A program made the translations under genes and the position numbers. Shown piece by piece: positions 42,832-54,800 of a stretch of DNA of 64,000 bases; the first letter of the stretch is position 1, and the number at the start of each line of letters is the position of its first letter. The notes beneath the pieces were generated by a model. The model was not told the origin of the DNA. It saw only the letters and a program-made list of their open reading frames with translations, and searched no databases. Location of the stretch: positions 90,867 to 154,866 of the forward strand of contig CAJNDS010000376.1 of NCBI GenBank assembly GCA_905221605.1, read 5' to 3'. Source of the stretch: Symbiodinium natans (lineage: Eukaryota; Sar; Dinophyceae; Suessiales; Symbiodiniaceae).

Positions 42832-45800
42832 GCCACCCTTGAGAAGCCACACTTCCCGACGGAAGAGGAGAAGATCATCAAGTGAGCCCTGAAACCGAAC
42901 CTGAAAGATGCCTCGAGCTCAGGGAACTGTAAACCTAAACCGTAAGTAATCGAACCCTGACCCTAAACCCTAAACCCTAAACCCTAAACCCTAAACCCTA
43001 AACCCTAAACCCTAAACCCTAAACCCTAAACCCTAAACCCTAAACCCTAACCCTCATGAAGCCTCTGAACGAGTCTGTGCCCGGCCCACTCGGGGACCGG
43101 AGCCTCAGGGTCGAGGAGCCAAAATCTTGAGCATCATCTTCCGGGGGTTGGCTTTCGGGACGAACTTGGTCATCGATTTGTTCTCTTGCTTGTAAGCTTG
43201 TTTCGAACTTTCCGTTTTTTGTTTTTTGGCATTTCTCTTAATGTAGGGGGTGTGTGAACTACCGGCCACTGTCCCCGGGGGAAGTGGCTCCTTTTTAAAG
43301 CTCTAGACCGGCAAGCAGGGTCCAAAATTAGTGTTTAGGGTGTGGAGATTGGGGTTTAGGAACCAACGGTCAGACGTCTGAAGCTTCAGGTCATGCGGAG
43401 CAGTTGAGGGTCGAGGGTGTCGCGCTCAACTGAAAGTAAGCTTCCTGGGTTCTTCTTGCGGTTTTGCAACCCTAAACCCTAAAGACTAAACCCTAAACCC
43501 CACCTGTGGGGCCCTGAGCCTTCTAAACAACCCGGGCCAACCTACAAAGAACCCTTACAAGCCCTTTAAAACCCCCCGGAGACCCTTATAGAGGTACTGG
43601 CGGGACATCGATGCCTTCCGAGAGTCCTTGAGACAGTCGCAGGGCAAGTCGGGAGACCCAGACTCGTCGACGTGAGGGTTTAGGGTTTAGGGTTTAGGGT
43701 TTAGGGTTTAGGGTTTAGGGTTTAGGGTTTAGGGTTTAGGGCTACAGGGAAGCCAAGAGGTGGGATGTGGGGTTTCGGAAGCCTAGGAAGCCTAGGAGGT
43801 TTGGGAAGTTTGGGGTTTTGAAGGGTTCTTAAGGGGTTTTTAATGGGTTTGCAAGGGTTTTGTTAGGCTTCACGGGTTTCAGGATTTCAAGGTTTAAGGG
43901 TTTCAGGGTTTAAGGGTTTCAGCATAGTCTGGGCCTGGTTGATGTTGTTTGTTGGGCCGATGATTCTAACTCTGACCTGTTCTGATTGCCGACTAAGAAC
44001 AGTGTGTGGGGCCTCAGGCAGGGCACCGCATACAGAGCTTCTTTTGGCATGAAACATGCATTTTCGTTCTGTGCCTTGTTGGCTGCCAGAGCCTGCTAAA
44101 CCCTGAACCCCCCCCCCCCCCACACCGAACCTCGTTTTAGCAACCAGGCCCGCGTACAACTTCTACGATGGCCCGCCCTTCGCGACGGGCCTGCCCCACT
44201 ACGGCCACATCCTGGCCGGCACCATCAAGGACTTTGGACATCCCCCAAACCCCAACCCCTGAACCCAATGCAGCTTGCAGACAATCTTCCGACAGTAAGG
44301 CCCCAAACTTTCCTGAAGCTTATGCTGCTGCCTCTGCACTAGAGGCTGATGATTTCTTTTGGGTTTGGGGTTCTGGGGATTTGGGGTTTTGGGGCTCTCA
44401 GGCTTCTGGGCTGAAGATCTTCGGATGTAGGGCTCATTCTAGATTGTAGGTTCCGCGCTGGTGCAGGATGTCGTCACAAGATACGCCCATCAGCGGGGCT
44501 ACCACGTTGAGCGACGGCGGGGCACCCTGCTGTGTTGAGGGGACCATGCAGCATGCCTCAACCCCACACCTGAAGTTTAGATGGATGCTATCAAGGACTA
44601 CAAGTCGAACATCCCAACCTTATGCCCGAATATATATTGTTGAGGTAACCAGAAAGCCGAAGCTCTGGCATAAGGGGGGGTACTAAGGGGGTAATAAGGT
44701 AGGGGGGTTTAAGGGGGGGTAGGTTTAGGGGGGGGGGGGGAAATAAGGGACCCAAACCCGACCCGACATCTGAAGCACAGAGCCCTACTCCTCAAAACGT
44801 CCAAACACCACGAACACTAGTTTCTGGACCACAGCGGCCCAAAACCCTAAACCCTAAACCCTGAACCCTTAAACCCTAAACCACAAACCCTGAAGCGCGT
44901 TTGGGTTCGGCTCACAGCTCTGCCTGTGCGAGCGATGGGCCACCGGGAAAACCAGGCTCCATGGCCCAAGGTTTCGAACCCCCATGCAAGCCCTAAACCA
45001 AAGAACTACCCCCCCCGGCCCCTCCCAAGCAACTATAAACGCCTTGTGTGCAAAAGCCATCAACTCCCCCTCCCCCCAAGCCCAACCCCATGATCCACCC
45101 TTAAAACCCACCTTCCGCGAAAGAACCTGGTAAGCCCAGACCTTCCAAAGCTGCGGAAGCCCTACGAACCCCAAACCAACTTTCGCTCTTCCGTTGGGGG
45201 AAAACTCTGCCCTTCTTTGCCCTGGAGCCATGGAGCTCGTGCCGTGGAAAGGGGAGCAGCTGCTTGGCCTTGCGATTGGGATGTGAGCAGGGGTCGAGGG
45301 GTTAAGGGTTCTTGGGGTGTTGGGATTGGTAACCGGAAGCTTATTGCATCCATAACCACAGGGCCAATCGATTCGGAAGTCCGTTCGTCAGCTGAAGCCT
45401 AAATCCTCAAAAACCGAACCCTCAGCCCCTAAGCCCCTAAGACCCTAAACCCTAAACCCTAAGCCCTAAACCCTAAACCCTAAGACCCCCACACCCCCAA
45501 GAACCCCCAGAGCCCCCCTGAGCTGAGGGACTTCTCGGTGACGGGGCCGAAGGCTGGGCTCTTATGCAGCACCACCCACATCGACGTCACGCTGTCCATC
45601 CCGGCCGCGCCCCCGGGTTTAGGTTTTGGGGTTTGGGGTGTAGGTTTAGGGTTTAGAGTTTAGGGTTTGGGGTTTGGTGTTTAGGTTTAGAGTCTAGGGT
45701 TTAGGGTTTAGGGTGATGAGGAAGCAGAGGATCATGATCAACATGATTATTGTTATGGCTGGCTCTTAGTCTGGATGCTCAGGCTTTGAACCTTAGATCC

Positions 45801-48800
45801 CAAACCTCATGTTGTTGATGTCTGCGGGCTGGGGCTGTCGGGCTTGAGGAGTCCAAGAGCACGAAGCGGCGGTTGATGTAAGTTTGGACCTTGTTTTGGT
45901 AGCCTCAAACCAGAAGGAACCTATAACTACTCGAGGGAAACAGACCCACTCGGGAGTCGTTCCCGGGCGCGGGCGTTCCCAAGGGCACGGACGAGGCCTT
46001 CAGCATCCCGGTACAGACCTGCACCAAGGTCCAGGACGGGGGCTCGTCCGAGATTTTCGGGTTCAGCGGCCTTAGTCTCTAAACCCCCTTAGCTCCCGGC
46101 TGTGAGTAAGTCACCAAGGCATGCCCCCCCCCCCCCCCACCCAGGCTTCCAAGCCTTTCAAGTCTGGCCAAGCCCACCTCCACAAAACCCTAAAATGGCG
46201 CAGAGCCACTACTTCTAGTCTAACCTGGGTTGCTCGAGGACCTCAAGACCGTCTTGCGTGGAACTTGGGCCAACTGCTGTGTGGGTTCAAGGTTTGGAAT
46301 TTATGGTTATGTAGGGGTTTCTGGCTTAGGGTTTGGAGTTTCGAGTTTTGGGGTTCGCGGTTCAGGTTTCTAAGGCTGTGGGTAGTTGAGGGTTTCGGGA
46401 GTTTGGGCGTTTGGGGGCTTCGGGCTTGAGGGTTAAGGCTTCAGATTGTACTTGTTGAGGTCCTCGGCACAGGCTTGGTACCCTGTGGCTAGGAACCGTA
46501 CAGTGTGCGCTGAAACCAACCCGAAGAACACACCCTATATACACCCTATGTTGAGAACCCCCCCCGCCCCCCCCAATCCAGGTGTTTCCTGGGTTCTAAG
46601 AGAGGTTTTAGGTTCGTCGGACCCAAGAAAGCCATCCATTTTTAGAAGCTGACTCGGCAACCCAAGCTTCAAGGCAGGCTAGGGGGAGCCATCGCGACTT
46701 TACTTTCCTTGTAAGAACTCGACAGTACACCTCGGGTGGTCAAGCTGCAGCAGGGTCGCGCAGCATTCAGGTCTAGGGCTTCGGTCTGAGTACTTACTCC
46801 CCAAAACTCCAGCCTCCCTCCTCGCTGTTTCTCAAGTTTTGACCCAGTGAGGTCCACAAGAGCTGCACCTGACCTGAGGTCGGCGAAGTTGGGGTTCCTG
46901 GAGCCTGACACCATCAGCTTCGTCGTGAAGCAAGGTCCGCTACAGCAGCCCAGAACCTGTCCACTGAGGGAGGTGGACTCAGACAGGTGCTACTCAGCTA
47001 CTCCTACCCTGAGCTATAGACTATAGAGCGTAAGTCCTGCGCAGGTTGTACATACAAGAAGTTGCAGGAGTCGGACCAGGCGCACTGGGTCTAATCAAGA
47101 CCCAAACCCAAACCCATGAGATTCAGGCAAAGTTTGACTGGTTATGAGATTCAGGCATGGGTATGACAAAGGTCATAGAGGGAACCCTAGGCAGATCCCA
47201 TTTGCAAAACCCTTGTTCTAGAAACTGCGAGTCATGCCTCGCTTGGACCCTTGGATGTAGAGCTTCGGGGCTCCAAGATGTGCCGAGATACGAAGGCACC
47301 TGCAGCAGTTTCGTTGTTTCTGCACGTCAAAATGTGCCCCTGCAACTCAAGATCTGCTCTCTAAGAGCTGTGCATGTCTTATGAAGTAGATGCTTCTCTG
47401 CTATGTCTTTGCATGGCAAGAAAGCTACAGCATGCAAATGCTGAATCCAAGCTGTTGGGGGCATCGAGGTGCTGCGCGCGAGAGTGCCCCGCGGACGTCC
47501 CGTGACCCCTAAGCCCGAAGGAGCAAAAACAAAAAACCCGACAAGCCTCCAGACAACAGACCTTTTAAACCTTTAAAGCGCCATGTAAAGTCGCCATCTT
47601 ATCAGAAACCACGTCACAGAGTGGGCCGGCTCACAGATAGAGCCGGCCGAATTACAACCAATATTCCAACTAAAGGCCCAAATCTTGAAGGGAATCTAAG
47701 CCCTTGAGCCTCGGCCCTGAAACCCCAAGCAGCTTCCTAAACCCAACTCTGCTAATAGCACAAGGAAAGAGAAGAACCTCGTCCAAGTGTACGCTCAGAA
47801 AGCCTCCTTCACCAAATGTAAGGGAATCGTGAACCCTACAACCCCAAACACGAAACCCTCAGCCCTCCAAGACCTCTCCCGAAGGTGCTGAAGAAGATGC
47901 TGGTGCGAGGAGACCGGGAATAGGGCTCTGGATGGGGTTTGGTTTGGGTTTGGCTAAAGGGGTGGTCGAGCCAGTTCTGTTCGAGACTCGAGACTTTTGA
48001 ACCCCTTCATCCTCAACCCCTCCCCCACCTCTGGTTTAGGCTTCAGGATGTTAGCTCCCCGCCATTGGCCCGGAACTCCCAAAAGAGAAAAGGGCTTGAA
48101 GGCTTGTTTCAGTTTTGGCGTTGGGGCTTTTAGGGTGTTGGTTGCTTATATAGGGCTTTATTCAGAGGGCAAGAAGCTAGGAGGAACAGCGTGTCCTCCT
48201 CACTTTTGGTGGTCTTGGGTCTCGTGTTTCAGGCATTCACCCTCTGTTGTAAACCCTAAACCCCCCTCCCCCCCCGCCCCACTGCCAGGAATCACGAGCT
48301 TCAAGCCTCCCAACCACAAGTACCCGCATCCCTACGCCATCATCGGTGTGGGGTCTCCCAGCATCGGCGGTGAGGCAAACCCTAAACTCCCTAAACTCCC
48401 GAAGCCCTCGACACCCTGAACCCAAACCTGGCTCGACTGCTGCCGCCTTGGAGGGTTTAGGAGTTGGGGTTCAGGGCTTGCATCGGGTTTGGGCGGTTTG
48501 GGGGTTTGGTTGTGGCTTGTGGGGTTGGGGTTTATGCAGGGTTTAGGGTTTAGGGAGGGTGTGCTTCCCCACACCCCTGGTACCATGTCGGAAACAGGCT
48601 TCAAGATCAAGATCGGGCCTCAGCTCAAGGGTACGCAAAGACAGGACGTCACCTTGCGCCCAGGCTGGCTACAATGGCCTCAAGACGGCGCTGTACCTCC
48701 TCAGAGCCCGTGCCCCAAGGGGAGAGGTGGCTGTTTAGGGTTTAGCGTAGTCAGGGTTTTCGGCTCAGGGCGTGTGATTGTGGTCCTCAAATCCAGTGCC

Positions 48801-51800
48801 ACGCCTGCAAACTTCCATCCCTCTGAACACTAGAACCCCAACACCGGCAGACAGTTTGACCGAACGGCGGTGGGGTCTTGGGGCTTTCGGGTAGTGGGGC
48901 TCCTTTTTTGAGGTATCCTGCAAGACCAGAAGGTCTTAAGTCCTAGTTCAGGGTCGAAGGCGATGAATCCGCGTGGGCGTGTTGCGCCTTTCGGCCTGGA
49001 GAGTCTGGGGGTTTTTGTGGGGCCAAGGACAAGCAAACCGACTTCACCATCTTCGACCGGTATGACAAGGCCGGGAGGGACTTGATTTGGGTGCATGGGC
49101 TTTGGGGTAGTCTAGGGCTTGGACATCTATCAACCCCGAACATCCAACCTTGAAAGATCTCCCCCGCAAGCCCATGCTTTCGTTTCAAGCATGAGTTTTG
49201 CTTCACAGGTTTTGGGGTTACGGAGTTTGCGCTGCAGGGTGTTGAGAGTTGTGGTGTGTAGGGCTCATCTCTTCTACGCTACCAAGCACGGAATCCATCC
49301 GGATCAAAACCGCTGGCCAGGTCGGCGGCCATGCTTGGCTGGAAAGTGCGAACAAGACGACCAGGCGGAGTCTCTGAACGCCAAGTTTGTGGGGGGCGGG
49401 GGGGGGGGGGTTTGGGGTTTCGGTCGGAAGTTTTAGGAGTTTGGTTTCAGGTGCAAGGGTGGGGGTTTGGGGCCAGTTTGGGGTTCAGGGTTCATTGAAA
49501 CTTGTTTTGTTGGAGGTCTTTTGCGAGGCTTCAAGATTTAGGGGCTTGGGCCAGCGAATATGGGGGCGGTTCGAAGATTGAGGCTTTCCATCTTTGAGGT
49601 TGTACGGCCCCAGGGGGCTCTAGGACTTCAGCGCTTCAGTGAGCTCTCTTCTGGCCTCTAAAGCCCCGAGAAGCCCAGAGAAGCCCAGAGAAGCCCAGCG
49701 AAGCCCAGAGCAGCCAGGTTTGGTCTTGTGCTGTTCGGGCTCCAAATATCCCAGCTGCCTGGGTGGGTGTTGTGCTTTCTTATCGTCCCCTTGTTGAAAG
49801 ACCTTGTTCTTGGGAAACACAGGAGCGCTCCGGGTCGACCCCCTAAGGAGCCCGACATGTTTCAAAACAAGGAGCCCCCGAAACCCTGAAGTCTTAGCAC
49901 CAGGCTCCAGACCGAGTTCTCCACCTACCACATCTGGTATGGCGAGGCCCGGATGAGTTCTGTGTTATGAGAGGCCCGAAAACGCTCCCAAAACCGGTCT
50001 TTTGAAGCCTCGGTAGGCAGCAGCCGAGCTCAAGCCCGACGCCCCTGAACCGAAAAGACCCCTCAAGCTGAAGCCCAGAGTTTTGGATTTTGAGAGTTCA
50101 AGGTTCAAGGTTCAAGGTTTAGTGAGATCTGGGAGTTTGGTGGTTAGCGCCCGATGACTAGCCTTGGCTGCCCGAGCACAACAATGCCCTAACTAGCTCA
50201 AACCCTAGAGCCCTAAACGTCCTATTGCCCCAACCCTGACGTCGAACCCTAAATCACCCTAAGCCCTGAACCCACAATCGCCTAAACCCTAAACCGAAAC
50301 CCCAAAACCTAAACCCTAACTTTAAAACCGCCAATCTTGGCTCTCCATGGCACCCACAGGAGTGGTCTTCGATTGGCGTCGAGAAGTGCGGGGGTCCTCC
50401 GCTGGACCGCGGCGCGAATTTTTATCCAAGAGTGGTGTTGAGGGTTTAGGGGGGGGGTTTGGGGGGTGGGCGGTTTAGACCTTTTTCATGCTTTGGGTGC
50501 ATGTAGTAGCAGTACGTAGGGTCTGGGGGTTAGAGGTTCAATCCTGAGGCTGAGGTGTACTACACAGAAATTTGCACAGGAAAGCAGGTACACACACCCT
50601 GAACCCCTCGAACCCCTGAAATCCCCTGAAAACACCCAAGCTCTAAACCCTCAACTCCCCAACCCTCAAACCCCTCAAACCCTCAAACCCTCAAACCCTC
50701 AAACCCTCAAACCCTCAAACCCTCAAACCCTCAAACCCTCAAACCCTCAAACCCTAAACCCCCTAACCCTAAACCAAAAAAACAGCCCTAAACCCTCAAC
50801 CCCCTCAATGTTTCTCGCAGGATTGGGAGATCTGGCCTTGCCGTGACCGGGTGGTGGAGCACTTCGAGCTCTGTGCCCGGGACGCTGCAGAGTGCGGCTT
50901 GCGTTTGGCGTTTTGAGGGTTGTCTTGAGCTGCTTCGGCCTGGCCTCCCTGGCGCTTTGCCTGGGCTAAGCGGCTAATCATCCTTCTTGGGTCGCAGGGC
51001 TCCCATTGGCCTAAAGCCGACCTCCTGAAGCCTGAAGGCTCGACTCGTGCTTCAGCTTGGTTGCTTCCCTAATTTTCCTCTAAGACGTAAGAACCAGTAG
51101 GTTCTTTTTCTGAGCCGGGAGCTGGCAGTAGTCAACTGGTTTCGGGATACATGAGAAACCCTTATTCGCCCTTTTCACCATTCTCTTCCCGCTGCTGCCA
51201 CAGTTTCGGCTGATATGTCCAAACTCGGCATTATTTTCATCTCGCGCGAAGAGTGGTGCAAGTAATGTGAAAAGTAATACGGTTATCCCGCCGCGTCTTT
51301 GTCGCTGCCTGGATAGACGTGATTGGCAAAATCGCATCCCAACATCCCTGCTCCCAATCCCGTCTTCCCTTGCTTGGTTGAGTCTTTCTCCTTCTCTCTG
51401 GCTCTCACACAAACTTGTCTTTGGCATGTTGGAGGTCGGGGAGGCCAAGGAAGGCAACTACTGTAAGCTCGAGGGCTTGCATGACACATCATCAGTGTCA
51501 GCTTCCTGAAAAAGCCTTAATGAGAAGTCAACTCTCTCAGGGCAATGTCAAAACACCCTGAAGCCAGACTTTTCCCTGACAAGAGGAGTATGGCATCTAT
51601 GCTCACTGCCAGCTGGGCGTTGATGTGGACTGCCTCGGGCTTTGAAAGGTTCAGGGTTCCCAAGTCCCAATCGCCTTTTGCATCCACGCAGGGTTTCAGG
51701 GTTCAGGACTGGTGAGATGTTGGCGTTGACCCATAGGACCATAGGAGCTGTGAAGTTGGTGTGGAATTACAGCTGCTCATCATGTTCGGGTGCGCCTCTG

Positions 51801-54800
51801 AACCGCAAACCCAAGCCTCCTTTTTTTTACAACTATTTGTTGTAGATATTTTCAAGAATAATCACTACTACTACTGCTGTTATTATTGTTGCTGCTATTC
51901 TTCCCTTTTAATCACATGACTAGTATTATTTTTCCATATTTCCATATAAATGTATCATGTATGCTTATACGATTGTATGTTCATATGATTCTATGCTTCC
52001 TTTAAGAGGAGTCAGCGGACCTCATCGGCAAGCCGAATGACATGGACCGCTACTACAACCTCAGCTGCCAACCCGCTCTTGAGCTGCGAGAGTTTACAAC
52101 AACTAGGGTTTAGGGTTTAGGGTTTAGGGCTTAGGGTTTAGGGTTTAGGGTTTATTTTCGGGTTTAGGGTTTTTTGGTGCAGACGTTGGGCCGGATTTGG
52201 CGGGTTTAGGGGTTGCTTCGCGCTTAGGTGAGTGCTATAAAGCCCTGAACCATCCACCCGCCACCTGAAATCCTAACCCCCAACGACCCGAGGCCTTAGC
52301 CCTAACCACGGCTTATGCTTGTGTAGGGCTGAAAGGGCTTCCTGAACCGCATGCGGCTTTCGGGACTGCGCATGTCTCAGTAGACTCTGACTGAGCTCTG
52401 AAACTGTAGTCTCTCTTCTTCTCTCTTTATCCGTTCTTTATTGCTTTGTTCAATCTGTCTTTTTCACTCGCTCGCTCACTGACCCACCCACCCACCCACT
52501 GATTCAATCACTCACTCACTCTCTCTCTCTCTCTCACTCTCTCACTCTCTCACTCTCTCTCTCCCTCTCTGTTTGCCCCGCGTTCGCTGCCTGAATATGC
52601 TACTGTACAAGCAAAGTCCATTCGGGCTCCGCTTCCCGAAGCGGTCATGCCCAGGTGCTGCCCAACCGCAAGGACTGGGTTTAGGGTTTAGGGTTTAGGG
52701 TTTAGGGTTTAGGGTTTAGGGTTTAGGGTTGAGGGTTGAGGGTTGAGGGTTGAGGGTTTAGGGTTTAGGCTTAGGGTTTAGGGTTTAGGGTTTAGGGTTT
52801 AGGGTTCAGGGTTCAGGGTTGCCCTGACCAGGAACCCGGAGCTCCAGGCAAACCCCAGAAGTCCGGAAATCCCCAAAACCCTAGGCTCGACAGCCCGACC
52901 TGCGAGAGAGCCCCGAGGGTGGAGATTTGGCAAGTTTCTGGGGCTTATCGGGGGATGGCAATATTTGACAAGACCAGCTTTAGCCCAAGACATGGCTCTG
53001 GCTTTGTAGGCCCCGTTTGGGTTTAGAGCTTAGAGCTGTACGCAAGTTGTACATGCAGACAGCTTTCAAGGGGTATATGGGCAAGAGACGAAGTGAACAC
53101 CTCGTGAGGACGAGCAGGGTGGCGAGAAGTTGGCCCACCACAAGAATGCCACTAGCGAGGGGTGCGCCCTAGCGTCCCCTAGCACCTCCCCAAAACCTGG
53201 AAGCCCTCTCACGCAGAACCCTCTTAACCCCCTTCAGCAAAGCCCCTGAAGGAATATACCTTAATCCGATGAACCCTACACGAGCATCCTTCTTTTGATT
53301 TCAGGCTATGTTCCTTAAACGAGGGGGTTGGGCTCTTTGGGGGCCGGTCTACTGGTTGTCCTTGTCCCTGCACGCGCAGAACAACCAGCAGGTCAACAAG
53401 CAGAGGTTCACCCGGCCTTGGGTGCGAACAAGTCCCATGCACCGAGCCTCAAACCAAGCCGCCCCCCCTCTCTGTACAGTTTTTGTACGATTGCACAATA
53501 TATACATACACATATGTATTTATGTATTTCTATGTATTTATTTATATATATATATATACATATATATGTATACATAGACCCCTGAAGCCTAACCCTCCCC
53601 AAGCAGGTACGCAGGCGCTTTCAAAATCGACCGCAACCGGAGCCCCTTTGTCTTTACCGCCTCGTGCTTTTGCAGCTTCGTATGCAGCCAAAGACTGGCC
53701 AGGGCTTCCAAGGAGGTCGGGGGGTTCACTGCCTTGTGAGCCCTATAAGCCTAGAAGTTTGTCGCACCTCCCCGAGCCCCCAGAGTCCATTTTCATTTCT
53801 TGGCCAGGGTGCAGGGGGGTTTAGGATTTAGGACCTTTAACTGCAATCCATCAACCCTGAACCTCATGGGTGCATCAGCCCAGGCATCTGGCCAGGGAAT
53901 TTAATCAACCCCAGGCAGATCACCTATGCCGGGGAGGATGCTGGGGCAGCCGGGGGGTTAGAGATCGCGTTGCAAGAGCGGGCTTCAAGTTTGGGGGCGT
54001 CGACGGCTTCGGAGTTTTGGAGTCTCCATGTTTTGATTTCGTCCTCATGAATCCTGTACCAATGAATGGAAGACCTTAAAGCTGAAGTTGGAGGGATTCG
54101 AAGACATGGAGGAACATGGAGGAAGACCTGCCTGGCTTCCAGAAACCTGCAGTAAACTTTAGGGTGGGTTGGCTGGGGGTCTACGGGTCGCGAGCACCCC
54201 ACCGGCCTGAACCCTGACGAACCCTAAACGGGTTCAGGGGTTTGGGGTTTAGGGTTTAGGGTTTAGGGTCACAAAGCCTACCTCCAATGCTGGTGAGGAC
54301 GTCTTCGAGGGCTTCGTGGAGTACGGCGTCGAGATGCGGTGCGACTACAACAACGTCATAGGCAGCTGGGGTGGTTTCAATGTGCAGCGGGGCACTCCCA
54401 AGTCCTGATATCGGAAAACCCGAAACCTTAGCCCTTAAAGATCTCATACCCGAAAACCCCAAACCCAAAATAAAACCATAACCCCCCTAAAGCCCTAAAG
54501 CCCCAAGCCCCACAACCCCACAACCCTAAGCCCTAAACCTAACGCATCTGGCAAGCCACTTCGCAACAGCTGAGGGTCTGAAGGTTTTGGGGTTGAGGTT
54601 TAGGATCGGTTTTCTAGAGTTTAGGGTGGAGGGCTTGAAGTTCCATTCCGGTTGAAACCTCAAAATTCCCCCCCCCCCCCCCGAACGCCAAAGAACTTCT
54701 TACACGCCCTAGGCCATAGGGCCCGTGAGGTCAGAGGGTCTCCCAAACCATGAGCCCCTCCATCCCCTGAATGAACCCAAGCTGGAAGTAGTGCAGAATC

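Noticed and set aside
42832-44516. A broken synthetase pseudogene ending at 44.5 kb
   Set aside because: The next expected residues occur at 62696 in the right phase, so a long intron explains the data better. Misassembly remains possible.
53483-53824. A membrane-like protein rich in Ile and Tyr
   Set aside because: Comes from a TA/TGTATTTA microsatellite.
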